NCBI RefSeq assembly: GCF_030269765.1
Contig: NZ_BSTX01000001.1
Location: forward strand, 558,001 to 622,000
Direction: 5' to 3'
Length of the DNA: 64,000 bases
Source of the DNA: Actinorhabdospora filicis
GTDB lineage: Bacteria > Actinomycetota > Actinomycetes > Mycobacteriales > Micromonosporaceae
Shown piece by piece: positions 41,802 through 50,095 of this stretch (positions within the stretch are counted from its first letter, which is position 1; each line of letters begins with the position of its first letter). A program made the translations under genes and the position numbers. The notes below the pieces were generated by a model. That model searched no databases. It worked only from the letters and a program-made list of their open reading frames with translations, and was not told the DNA's origin.

Positions 41802-42764
41802 ATGGACGCGAAGGCAACGACAATCGTGCGTCGCGCCGCCGCGGTGACGCTGGCGGCGGGCACGCTCCCGTATCTGTCCCTGAAGATCTCCTGGCTGGCC
41901 GGTGGCCGCCTGGGTCTGGGGGACCTGGCCGATTCGGCGCAGCTGACCGCGCTGAACGGGTTCACGGCGGGCATGGACGCGGTGGCGTTCCTGCTGGCCG
42001 GGGTGTTCTTCTTCCGGCGCGGGCTGCGCGCACCCGCCTGGCTGCCGGTCTTCCCGATCTGGGTCGGCACCGGCCTGCTGGGACAGCTGCTGGTGCAGGT
42101 TCCGACGCAGCTGGCGGCGTCGGTGCTCAGTGGCGAGGCGGTGGCCTCGGGCAAGGCCGACACGGCCGTGCACTCGTGGGTCTACCTGGTGGTCTACGCC
42201 GGTTTCTGCCTCCAGGGGGTCGCGCTGGTCACGGCTTTCGCGCTGTACGCGCGGGAGCGGTGGGCCGGGGCGTTCACCGGGCGCACCGACGACGCCTCTC
42301 CCCTGCGGGCGCTGCTGCGTCCGGTGTCGCTGATCCTGGCGGTGGTCACGGGCCTGCTGGCGCTGTTCCACCTGTCCCTCGCGGCCGGTTCCACCTGGGG
42401 GATCAGCGCCGATCACGTGGCCACGTTCGGGGTGCCGGTGCGCGCGGCGGAGGTGGCGGTCGCGGCGGTGTTCGCGGTGGCCGCCTACGGGCTGCTGGCC
42501 ACCGGCGGTCACCTGCGCGGACGTCGGCGCTGGACGGCGACGGTGGCGCTGTGGCTGGGCTCGGGGGCGATGTTCGGGTGGGGCATGTGGACCCTGGTGG
42601 TGCTGCTGGCCAGCGACACCGGCATCGGTGTCCGGTATTCGCCCGATCTGACCAGCTTCGAGGCCCTGGGCCGCTTCACCGTCGGGATCCTGGCGGGCTT
42701 CACCCTCCTGGTCGCGCACGCCGCCGCGAGCCTGAAATCGGCTTCAGGAGATCAGGTCTCGTAG
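41802..42764 (+). CDS. Polytopic membrane protein of unknown function
   Basis: 320 residues with about eight hydrophobic helices (for example FLLAGVFFFRRGL, WVYLVVYAGFCLQGVALVTAFALY, WTATVALWLGSGAMFGWGMWTLVVLLA) and short loops. No catalytic or transport motif is recognised, and no signal peptide beyond the first helix. It begins leaderless-like 120 bp from the divergent penicillin acylase gene and overlaps the convergent glnE by 13 bp. Confidence 0.7.
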   Translation: MDAKATTIVRRAAAVTLAAGTLPYLSLKISWLAGGRLGLGDLADSAQLTALNGFTAGMDAVAFLLAGVFFFRRGLRAPAWLPVFPIWVGTGLLGQLLVQVPTQLAASVLSGEAVASGKADTAVHSWVYLVVYAGFCLQGVALVTAFALYARERWAGAFTGRTDDASPLRALLRPVSLILAVVTGLLALFHLSLAAGSTWGISADHVATFGVPVRAAEVAVAAVFAVAAYGLLATGGHLRGRRRWTATVALWLGSGAMFGWGMWTLVVLLASDTGIGVRYSPDLTSFEALGRFTVGILAGFTLLVAHAAASLKSASGDQVS

Positions 42765-45400
42765 AGGACCGTCTCGGACACGCCGTGCGCCTGGCGGGTG
42801 AGGCGCAGGTACTCGTCGAGGAACGCTCCGGGCTCCTCATCGTTGGGACGGCCGAGGGCGCGCGTGACACCCGCGAGGGCCACCCCCTGCTTCGGCAGCT
42901 GGTCGGTGGCCTTCCCCTTGGTCAGCACGAGGGCGTTGCGGACGCGAGAGACCAGCCGCCAGGCGCGGCCGAGGGCCTCGGCGTCGCCGGGGGCGATGAG
43001 CCGGGCGTCGGCGGCGGCCGAGAGCGCCGGGAGCGTGGCGGGCGTCCGCAGCCCGGGGGTGTCGTGGCCGTGGCGCAGCTGGAGGAGCTGGACGCTCCAC
43101 TCGACGTCGGAGAGCCCGCCCCGGCCGAGCTTGGTGTGGGTGGTCGGGTCGGCGCCGCGCGGCAGACGCTCGGTGTCGACGCGGACCTTGAGGCGGCGGA
43201 TCTCGGTGAGCTGCGCGGCGGTGAGCCCGCCGGCGGGGTAGCGGACGGTGTCGGCGAGCGCGGTGAAGCCCGCGCCGAGTTCGGGGTTGCCGGCCACGAA
43301 GCGGGCGCGCAGGAGGGCCTGGGCCTCCCAGACGCGGGACCAGCGGCCGTAGTAGGCGCGGTAGGCGCTCAGGGAGCGGACGAGGGGGCCCTGGCGGCCT
43401 TCGGGGCGCAGGTCGGCGTCGACGCCGAGGGGCGGGTCGGGCGCGGGGGCGGAGAGGAGGGCGCGGAGGCGTTCGGCGCGTTCGGCGGCGGCGGTCTCGT
43501 CGCCGTCGGCGCAGACGAAGAGGACGTCGGCGTCGGAGCCGTAGGCGGTTTCGGCGCCGCCGAGGCGTCCCATGCCGATGACGGCGAGGCGCCCGTCGGG
43601 GTCGACGATGGTGAGGGCGGCGGCGAGGACGGCGTCGGTGACGGCGGTGAGGGCCGCGCCTGTCTGGTCGAGGGTGAGGTGGCCGAGGAGGTCGGCGCTG
43701 GCCACGCGGAGGAGTTCGCGGCGGCGCATGGCGCGGACGGCGGCGACGGCGGTGGCGGGGTCGTCGTGGCGGGCGGCGGCGGCGCGCATCCCGTCGGCGA
43801 GGACGTCGCGGTCGCGGGGGGCGAGTTCGCGGTCGTCGGCGAGCATGCGCAGGGCGGCGGGGTCGCGGGAGAGGAGGTCGGTGACGTAGCGGGAGGTGCC
43901 CAGGAGCCCGGCGAGGCGCTGGGCGATGGGCCCGCCGTCGCGCATGAGGCCGAGGTACCAGGGGGTGCGGCCGAGGGCGTCGGAGATCTGGCGGTAGGCG
44001 AGCAGGCCGCGGTCGGGTTCAGGGGCGTCGGCGAACTCGCCGAGCAGGACGGGGAGGAGCTGCCGCTGGATGAGGGAGGTGCGGCCGACGCCGTCGGTGA
44101 GGGCGGAGATGTGGCGGAGGGCGCCGGCGGGGTCGGCGTAGCCGAGGACGGTGAGGCGTTCGCGGGCGGCCTTGGGGGTGAGGCGCAGGTCGCCGGTGGG
44201 GACTTTGGCGACGGCTTCGAGGAGGGGCCGGTAGAAGAGTTTCTCGTGGAGGCGGCGGACCTCGCGGGCGTAGCGGCGCCAGTGGTCGAGGAACTCCTCG
44301 CCGTTGCGGTGGCCGAGGAGGCGGGCGAGGCGGCCGAGGTCGGTGGGGTCGTCGGGGATGCGGTGGGTGCGGCGGAGGCGGTGGAGCTGGATGCGGTGTT
44401 CGACGGTGCGCAGCCAGGCGTAGGCCTCGGCGAGGAGGGCGCCGTCGTCGCGGCCGAGGTAGCCGCCGCCGGTGAGGGCTTCGAGGGCGGTGAGGGTGGT
44501 GGCCGAGCGCAGGGCGGGGTCGCTGCGGCCGTGGACGAGCTGGAGGAGCTGGACGGCGAACTCGATGTCGCGCAGGCCGCCGCGGCCGAGTTTGATCTCC
44601 TTCTCGGCGTCGGCCTTGGGGAGGTGGGCCTCGACGCGGCGGCGCATGGCGCGGACCTCGTCGACGACTTCGCCGCGGTCGGCGGCGGTCCACACCAGGG
44701 GGGTGAGGGCGTCGAGCCATTCGCGGCCGAGGCCGTCGTCTCCGGCGACGGGGCGGGCCTTGATGAGGGCCTGGAACTCCCAGGTGCGGGCCCACCGCTT
44801 GTAGTAGGCGAGGTGGGCGGCGAGGGTGCGCACGAGGGGGCCCTGGGCGCCTTCGGGGCGCAGCCCGGCGTCGACGGGCCAGGCGGCGTGGCCGCAGATC
44901 TCCATCATGCGGGCGGCGGCGCGGGCGGCGGCGTCGAGGTCGCCTTCGGCGGCGAAGACGACGTCGACGTCGCTGACGTAGTTGAGTTCGCGGCCGCCGA
45001 GTTTGCCCATGGCGATCACCGCGAGGCGGTGGTCGCCGGGTGCGGGGTCGGCCAGGCGCAGTCCGGCGCGGAGGGTGAGGTCGGCGAGGTCGGACAGGCC
45101 CTGGGCGACGCGGGGGTAGTCCCAGTCGCCGGTGAGGTCGCGGGCGGCGACGTGCAGGAGCCCTTGGCGGTAGGCGAGGCGGAGTTCGTCGCGGTCGCGG
45201 GCGGCGGCGATGGCCTCGGGGTGGGTCTCTTCGGTGAGGGCGCGCCACTGCCCGGGGTGGACGAGGAGGTGGTCGGCGAGGGCGGGCGAGGCGGTGAGGA
45301 CGGCGTTGAGGCGCTCGACGACGCGGTGGTCGGCGAGCGCGCGGGACAGGGCGGGGTCGGCCTCGGTGAGGCGGGCCAGTCGCTCGTCCACCGCGTCCAT
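42752..45400 (-). CDS. glnE: Bifunctional glutamine synthetase adenylyltransferase/deadenylase
   Basis: 882 residues, about 60-110 shorter at the N-terminus than typical GlnE. It has the two tandem nucleotidyltransferase halves: MGKLGGRELNYVSDVDVVF (Asp144, Asp146; deadenylylating half) and GMGRLGGAETAYGSDADVLF (ending about 628; adenylylating half), each followed by a helical bundle with KLGRGGLRDIEF or KLGRGGLSDVEW. It switches GlnA off and on by modifying Tyr402 of GlnA. The start lies 2 nt after the stop of the amidotransferase-like gene (TAG-cg-ATG), so the pair is translationally coupled. Confidence 0.93.
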   Translation of the reverse strand: MDAVDERLARLTEADPALSRALADHRVVERLNAVLTASPALADHLLVHPGQWRALTEETHPEAIAAARDRDELRLAYRQGLLHVAARDLTGDWDYPRVAQGLSDLADLTLRAGLRLADPAPGDHRLAVIAMGKLGGRELNYVSDVDVVFAAEGDLDAAARAAARMMEICGHAAWPVDAGLRPEGAQGPLVRTLAAHLAYYKRWARTWEFQALIKARPVAGDDGLGREWLDALTPLVWTAADRGEVVDEVRAMRRRVEAHLPKADAEKEIKLGRGGLRDIEFAVQLLQLVHGRSDPALRSATTLTALEALTGGGYLGRDDGALLAEAYAWLRTVEHRIQLHRLRRTHRIPDDPTDLGRLARLLGHRNGEEFLDHWRRYAREVRRLHEKLFYRPLLEAVAKVPTGDLRLTPKAARERLTVLGYADPAGALRHISALTDGVGRTSLIQRQLLPVLLGEFADAPEPDRGLLAYRQISDALGRTPWYLGLMRDGGPIAQRLAGLLGTSRYVTDLLSRDPAALRMLADDRELAPRDRDVLADGMRAAAARHDDPATAVAAVRAMRRRELLRVASADLLGHLTLDQTGAALTAVTDAVLAAALTIVDPDGRLAVIGMGRLGGAETAYGSDADVLFVCADGDETAAAERAERLRALLSAPAPDPPLGVDADLRPEGRQGPLVRSLSAYRAYYGRWSRVWEAQALLRARFVAGNPELGAGFTALADTVRYPAGGLTAAQLTEIRRLKVRVDTERLPRGADPTTHTKLGRGGLSDVEWSVQLLQLRHGHDTPGLRTPATLPALSAAADARLIAPGDAEALGRAWRLVSRVRNALVLTKGKATDQLPKQGVALAGVTRALGRPNDEEPGAFLDEYLRLTRQAHGVSETVLYET

Positions 45401-45402
45401 CG

Positions 45403-46146
45403 CTAGCTCTCCAGAATGGGGAGCGGTGTTCCGGCGCCGGTGCGGCCGAGGGCGAGGGTGGCGAAGCGCTCGGCGATGGGTTTCCAGGTCTCGGCGACGT
45501 CGTCGAGGACGGTGACGGCGCGGGCGGCGGCGACGGGGTCGAGGCCGGTCCCGGCGACCCACCGGTTGAGCATGGCGGTGTCGCATTCGATGTGGAACTG
45601 CATGCCCCAGGCGGCGGTGCCGACGCGGAAGGCCTCGATGGCGCCGTAGGGGGAGGCGGCCAGGAGGGTCGCGCCGGGTGGGAGGGCGCTGATCTCGTCG
45701 GTGCGGGAGAGGACGACGTCGAGGGCCATGGGCGCGGCGGCGAAGAGGGGGTCGTACTCGGCGGCGTCGCGGCGGGTGAGGAGGCGGGGGCCGTTGACCG
45801 GGGCGTCGGCGGGGCCGACGCGGCCGCCGAGGGCCTGCGCGAGGAGCTGCGAGCCGAGGCCGAGGCCGAGGGTGGGGACGCGGGCGGCGACGGCGTCGCG
45901 CAGGAGGGTGTCGAGTGCGGGGAGCCATGCCGCGTCGCGGTTGCCCTCGCGGTCGGGGTAGGCGTGCTGGCGTCCGCCGAGGACGATGAGGGCCTGCGCG
46001 TCGAGGCTGTCGGGGACGGTGTCGCCCGCGTGGGGCCGGATCACCTGGAGCGCGAGCCCGGAGTCCTTGAGCCATCCGCCGAGGAGGCAGAGGTCGCAGG
46101 TCGGGTCGTTCTCGACCACCAGCGCGTATCGCGTGTCACCACCCAT
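45403..46146 (-). CDS. Class I glutamine amidotransferase-like protein without nucleophile
   Basis: 247 residues. The GATase1 fold is intact: QALIVLGGRQHAYPD oxyanion strand, the nucleophile elbow PTLGLGLGSQLLA and the GMQFHIECD strand with His185 and Glu187. In active enzymes the elbow reads PxxGxCxG; here the Cys position is Gly96, so glutamine hydrolysis is not expected. Coupled tightly to glnE, it could be a glutamine- or nitrogen-sensing partner of the adenylyltransferase, or a relic. The binding function is inference; the missing Cys is seen directly. Confidence 0.85.
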   Translation of the reverse strand: MGGDTRYALVVENDPTCDLCLLGGWLKDSGLALQVIRPHAGDTVPDSLDAQALIVLGGRQHAYPDREGNRDAAWLPALDTLLRDAVAARVPTLGLGLGSQLLAQALGGRVGPADAPVNGPRLLTRRDAAEYDPLFAAAPMALDVVLSRTDEISALPPGATLLAASPYGAIEAFRVGTAAWGMQFHIECDTAMLNRWVAGTGLDPVAAARAVTVLDDVAETWKPIAERFATLALGRTGAGTPLPILES

Positions 46147-46171
46147 GCCGCCGAGCGTATCTTTTCGGCTC

Positions 46172-47110
46172 ATGGAGTCCACCGTCACTCGCCCGCTCGC
46201 GCTTCGTCCCGGTGATGTGGTGCGGGTGGTGACGCCGTCGGGTCCGCCGCAGCCGGAGCGGCTGGCCGACGGGCTGGCGCTGCTGGCGTCGTGGGGGCTG
46301 GACGCGCAGGTCACGCCCAGTGTGTACGAGCGGCACGGGTATCTGGCGGGTACCGACGCGGCGCGGCTGGCCGAGTTCGACGCGGCTTTGCGGGACCCGT
46401 CGGTGCGGGCGGTGTTCTGCGCGCGCGGCGGGTACGGAGTGACCCGGATCATCGACGGCGTGGACTGGGCGGCCTTGCGGGCCGACCCGAAGCCGGTGGT
46501 GGGGTACTCCGACATCACCGCGCTGCACATGGCCGGGTTCGGGCGGGCGGGGGTGGCGGGCGTCCACGGGCCGGTGCTGGCGTCGTTCCACACTCCCGAG
46601 GACGCCGGCGGGCCGGTCGCGGAGTCGCTGCGGGCGGCGCTGTTCACCGATGACCCGGTGGTGGTGAGGACGGCCGAATACGAGCCGACGGGCCGCCTCA
46701 CCTCGGGTTCGGCGAGCGCGACGGGCCCGCTGCTGGGCGGGAACCTGTCGCTGATCGTGGACGCCGTGGGCACGCGCACGGCGCTGGATTACGCGGGGGC
46801 GATCCTGCTGATCGAGGAGATCAACGAGGACCCCTACCGGGTGGACCGCGCGCTGACGCAGCTGCGCCGGGCGGGCGCCCTCGACGGGCTCGCCGGGGTG
46901 GCGCTGGGCAACTTCACCGACTGCGCCGACGAGTGGGACGTCGACGTCGTGGACGTGGTCGGCGAGGCCCTGTCGGGGCTGGGGGTGCCGGTGGTCGGGG
47001 GCCTGCCGATCGGGCACGGCGTCCGGCAGGAGACCGTGCCCTACGGCACGACGGCGACGGTCGATCCCGTGGCGGGGACCTTGACGGTGGAGGCCGCGGT
47101 CAGGCGGTGA
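46172..47110 (+). CDS. LD-carboxypeptidase (S66 family)
   Basis: 312 residues from ATG 46172, 8 nt after a tatctt box with no ribosome site (probably leaderless). MccF/LdcA-type serine peptidase: nucleophile Ser in KPVVGYSDITALH, catalytic Glu in LLIEEINEDPYRVDR, and His in GGLPIGHG. It removes the terminal D-Ala from murein tetrapeptides during recycling, or inactivates microcin-C-like adenylates. No signal peptide is present, so it acts in the cytosol. It overlaps the convergent map by 11 bp. Confidence 0.88.
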   Translation: MESTVTRPLALRPGDVVRVVTPSGPPQPERLADGLALLASWGLDAQVTPSVYERHGYLAGTDAARLAEFDAALRDPSVRAVFCARGGYGVTRIIDGVDWAALRADPKPVVGYSDITALHMAGFGRAGVAGVHGPVLASFHTPEDAGGPVAESLRAALFTDDPVVVRTAEYEPTGRLTSGSASATGPLLGGNLSLIVDAVGTRTALDYAGAILLIEEINEDPYRVDRALTQLRRAGALDGLAGVALGNFTDCADEWDVDVVDVVGEALSGLGVPVVGGLPIGHGVRQETVPYGTTATVDPVAGTLTVEAAVRR

Positions 47111-47864
47111 GGATCTCGGCGCCGTCGTCGGTGACGGCGATGGTGTGCTCGGTGTGGGCGGTGCGGCAGCCGGTGGCGCTGCGCAGGGTCCAGCCGTCGG
47201 CGTCGGTGACGAGGCGGGCGGTGTCGGCCATGACCCACGGCTCCAGGGCCAGCAGCAGCCCGGGGCGCAGCGTGAAGCCGCGGCCGGGGCGGCCGGTGTT
47301 GGGGATGTGCGGGTCCTGGTGCATGGTCGAGCCGATGCCGTGGCCGCCGTAGTCGGTGTTGACCCGGTATCCGGCCTCGCCGAGGACGGTGCCGATGGCG
47401 TGGGACAGGTCGCCGATGCGCGCCCCGGGGCGGGCGGCGGCGATCGCGGCGGCCAGCGCGTGTTCGGTGACCTCGATCAGCGCGAGGCTCTCCGGGTCCC
47501 GCCGCTCACCGACGACGAAGCTGATGGCGGCGTCGGCGGCGACGCCGCCCAGGATGACGGCCAGGTCCAGCGACACCAGGTCCCCGTCGGCGATCCGGTA
47601 GTCGTGGGGGCGGCCGTGGAGGACGGCGTCGTTGACCGAGGTGCAGATGTAGTGCCCGAAGGGGCCCTGCCCGAAGGACGGGGCGTAGTCGACGTAGCAG
47701 GACGTCGCCCCGGCCTCGGCGATCATGGTCTTGGTCCAGCGGTCGACGTCCAGGAGGTTGGTGCCGACGGTGACGCGGTCCTTGAGGCCTTGCAGGATGC
47801 CCGCGACCAGGGCTCCGGTCTCCCGGGCCCGGGCGAGCTGGGCGGGGTTCAGGATCTCGATCAT
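47100..47864 (-). CDS. map: Type I methionine aminopeptidase
   Basis: 254 residues from ATG 47862-47864 with ribosome site gaagga. It removes N-terminal Met from nascent proteins. Substrate-side and metal ligands are visible: GHYICTSVNDAVLHGRP, SLDLAVILGGVAADAAISF (two Asp), YGGHGIGSTMHQDPHIPN (His), ALEPWV and EHTIAV (two Glu). It is probably one of several Map paralogues. It is divergent from an XRE regulator with shared operator-like repeats between them. Confidence 0.92.
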   Translation of the reverse strand: MIEILNPAQLARARETGALVAGILQGLKDRVTVGTNLLDVDRWTKTMIAEAGATSCYVDYAPSFGQGPFGHYICTSVNDAVLHGRPHDYRIADGDLVSLDLAVILGGVAADAAISFVVGERRDPESLALIEVTEHALAAAIAAARPGARIGDLSHAIGTVLGEAGYRVNTDYGGHGIGSTMHQDPHIPNTGRPGRGFTLRPGLLLALEPWVMADTARLVTDADGWTLRSATGCRTAHTEHTIAVTDDGAEILTA

Positions 47865-47890
47865 GGGCCGTCCTTCACGCATCTCCAATA

Positions 47891-47919
47891 ACTATCCCGG
47901 TAATACTATCCCGGTATTA
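47891..47919. promoter_or_regulatory. Repeated operator between map and XRE gene
   Basis: actatcccggta occurs twice as a direct repeat (47891-47902 and 47905-47916, 14-bp period), and taatac-n7-gtatta (47901-47919) is a perfect inverted repeat around the second copy. A tagaat -10 box follows (47918-47923), 6 nt before the XRE ATG. The arrangement suits autoregulation by the XRE protein and possible control of map. Confidence 0.65.
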
Positions 47920-47929
47920 GAATCGGGTG

Positions 47930-48199
47930 ATGGTCAGGTTGCCGCTCACCCCCGCCGAGGTCGAGCGCGGGCAGCGCCTCGGTGCGCTACTGCGCCGCGC
48001 CCGGGGCGAGCGCTCGATGCTCGCCACCGCGCTGGCGGCACGCGTCTCGCCGGAGACCCTCCGCAAGATCGAGTCGGGCCGGGTGGCCACGCCCGCCTTC
48101 GCCACCATCGCCGCGATCGCCGACGTCCTCGGCCTGTCCCTGGACGTGGTGTGGGCCGAGATCAACCGGGCCGAGACCGCCGGGCAGCGCGCCGCCTAG
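47930..48199 (+). CDS. XRE-family HTH regulator
   Basis: 89 residues, essentially one Cro/CI-type HTH domain: QRLGALLRRARGERSMLATALAARVSPETLRKIESGRVATPAFATIAAIADVLGLSLDVVW. A GTG lies one codon upstream, but the ATG at 47930 fits a leaderless start 6 nt after a tagaat box. Divergent from map with shared repeats, so it probably represses one or both. It overlaps the convergent erythromycin-esterase-like gene by 4 bp. Confidence 0.88.
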   Translation: MVRLPLTPAEVERGQRLGALLRRARGERSMLATALAARVSPETLRKIESGRVATPAFATIAAIADVLGLSLDVVWAEINRAETAGQRAA

Positions 48200-49320
48200 C
48201 CCACCGCCGAGGCGTCGGGGATGTAGAGGACCCCGTCGCAGCCGTCGAGGGTCTCGCGGTCGAGCGGGAAGTAGCCCTGCCCGGGCACGTGGTCGGCCCG
48301 CGCCTCACCGGTGAGGCCGTCCGGCTCGAACAGGCCCCACGCGCCCTCGCCGAGAGCGGCCTCGAAGGTGCCCGGCGCGGGCGCGGCGAGCCCCTTGGCC
48401 TCACTGCGGCCGAGCGCGCCGGCGATGAACGCGTACTCCTCCCCCACCACCGCCGCGACGATCGCGCCCGCGCTGGTCCACTCCGAGGTGATGCCGTGGC
48501 CGCTCCAGCGGCAGCGATCGCGCTGGAGATGGGCGTTGGCCGCGAACAGCATCGTCGGGCCCCTGGCGCCCTCGATGGCCCGGATGTCGAGGATGTTCTC
48601 GGCGATGATGACGTCCCGCGCGCCCAGCAGCCGTCCCTGCCGCTCGCCCATGTCGCCGGGCTCGGCGGCGTGGCGGTGGTAGCGCAGCAGCGCGATACCG
48701 GCCTGAAGGCGCGTGCGGGCCGCCAGCCACGCCCGCCGGTCGCGGGCGGCCGGGACGGCGTCATGCAGGGCGGTCACCAGGTCGTCGGCCAGCAGCCGCA
48801 GCCGCCCGGCCCCCGGCGTCGCGCCCGGCGACATCGCGTGGTCCAGGACCGCCTCCGCGCGGCCCCACAGCTCGTCGTCGCCCGCGAGGGACGCCAGGTC
48901 CAGCTCGCGGCCCAGATGGTCGCGGGCGGCCTCCAGGTAGGCGCGCGGGCTGGGCGCGTGCAGCGGCTCGGTGGAGGCGTCCACGCCGTGGAAGGACAGG
49001 CGCTCGCGCGGCGGGCGTCCCTCGTTGTACGCGCGCATCCACGCCACTAGGTGCCGGTTGGGTTCCAGCGCGCCGAAGCCGTGCGAGAAGCCCACCGCCA
49101 TCACCTCGTCCAGATCGCCCGCGCCGCCCTGGACGTAGTCGTCGACGGCGAGGGCGGCCACCCGGTCGGTCTCCAGCGCGATCGAGCGGAAGCCGAGGGA
49201 GACCGCGTCGGCGAAGAGGTCGTTGCGGACCCACGGGAACGCGGGCTCCAGGTGCGTGGGCTCGCCGAGGGCGAGCAGGCGGTGGGTGGGCGTCACGAAG
49301 TCCTTGATCGATCGGTTCAT
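48196..49320 (-). CDS. Erythromycin esterase-family protein
   Basis: 374 residues. The EreA/EreB family motifs are present: LLALGEPTHLEPAFPWVRNDLF (His at the start of the fold), FRSIALETDRVAALAVDDYVQGG (conserved Glu) and TMLFAANAHLQRD (second His). Known members open the macrolide lactone, but most genomic homologues have untested substrates. It is divergent from a double-domain MerR regulator across a long dyad, the layout of an inducible resistance gene. Confidence 0.87.
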   Translation of the reverse strand: MNRSIKDFVTPTHRLLALGEPTHLEPAFPWVRNDLFADAVSLGFRSIALETDRVAALAVDDYVQGGAGDLDEVMAVGFSHGFGALEPNRHLVAWMRAYNEGRPPRERLSFHGVDASTEPLHAPSPRAYLEAARDHLGRELDLASLAGDDELWGRAEAVLDHAMSPGATPGAGRLRLLADDLVTALHDAVPAARDRRAWLAARTRLQAGIALLRYHRHAAEPGDMGERQGRLLGARDVIIAENILDIRAIEGARGPTMLFAANAHLQRDRCRWSGHGITSEWTSAGAIVAAVVGEEYAFIAGALGRSEAKGLAAPAPGTFEAALGEGAWGLFEPDGLTGEARADHVPGQGYFPLDRETLDGCDGVLYIPDASAVG

Positions 49321-49349
49321 GACACTTCATGGTAACTTTGAAAGAGCGG

Positions 49350-49397
49350 TTGAGACTTTCTGCGCCTTGACCGCGTGAACATCATCCGAAGTCTCAA
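49350..49397. promoter_or_regulatory. Long-spaced dyad between esterase and MerR genes
   Basis: ttgagactt (49350-49358) and aagtctcaa (49389-49397) are perfect 9-bp inverted copies separated by 30 bp. They lie in the divergent promoter region, in less GC-rich sequence. A spacing this long could suit a regulator with two DNA-binding heads, such as the adjacent tandem MerR. Confidence 0.6.
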
Positions 49398-49408
49398 ACC
49401 GGGATCGC

Positions 49409-50095
49409 ATGAGGCCGTCCGATCTGGCCGCCGTCCACGGGCTCTCGGCCCAGGCGGTGCGCAATTACGAGGCCGCCGGGTTCCTCCCGCCCGCCGCGCG
49501 CACCGCCTCCGGCTACCGCGTCTACACCGGGGACCACGCCGCCGCCCTGCGCGCCTTCCTCGCCCTCGTCGCCGCCCACGGGCACGCCACCGCCGGGGCG
49601 ATCATGGCCGCCGTCAACTCCGGCGACCTGGACACCGCCCTCACCGCCGTCGACACCGGCCACGCGCTCCTCCGGCGCGACCGGGCGACCCTGGCCGCCG
49701 TGCGCGAGGCGATCGGCGGCCTGACCGCCGCGCCGGGCGCCGTCCCCGGGCCGATGAGCGTGGGCGAGCTGGCCCGCCGCCTCGGGGTGACCGCGGCGAG
49801 CCTGCGCAACTGGGAGACGGCCGGGATCCTCGCGCCCGCCCGCGACCGTTCCGGCCAGCGGGTCTACTCCCCCGCCGACGTCCGCGACGCCGAACTGGCC
49901 CACCTGCTGCGCCGCGGCGCGCGCCCGCTCGCCGACATCGCGGCGGTGGTCGCCCAGGTCCGCGAGGCCGGGGGCACGGCGAAACTCTCGGCGGCGCTGG
50001 CCGACTGGGAGGCGCGGCTGACGGCGCGCGGACGGGGGATGCTGCGGGCGGCGGGGTTGCTGGACGCCTACCTCAGCCTGACGGGACGCCCCTAG
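49409..50095 (+). CDS. Tandem double-HTH MerR-family regulator
   Basis: 228 residues with two complete MerR winged helices. The first is RPSDLAAVHGLSAQAVRNYEAAGFLPPAARTASGYRVYTGDHAAALRAF (about 2-50). The second is MSVGELARRLGVTAASLRNWETAGILAPARDRSGQRVYSPADVRDAELAHLL (about 115-165). Each is followed by a helical segment. Ordinary MerR proteins have one. It probably binds the dyad upstream and controls itself and the divergent esterase-like gene. No metal-binding Cys cluster is seen, so a drug-like ligand is more likely than a metal. Confidence 0.85.
   Translation: MRPSDLAAVHGLSAQAVRNYEAAGFLPPAARTASGYRVYTGDHAAALRAFLALVAAHGHATAGAIMAAVNSGDLDTALTAVDTGHALLRRDRATLAAVREAIGGLTAAPGAVPGPMSVGELARRLGVTAASLRNWETAGILAPARDRSGQRVYSPADVRDAELAHLLRRGARPLADIAAVVAQVREAGGTAKLSAALADWEARLTARGRGMLRAAGLLDAYLSLTGRP

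Noticed and set aside
49325..49345. GlnR-like gtaac-n3-gaaag upstream of the esterase gene
   Set aside because: The spacing is 3 instead of 6 nt and the second half-site is imperfect.
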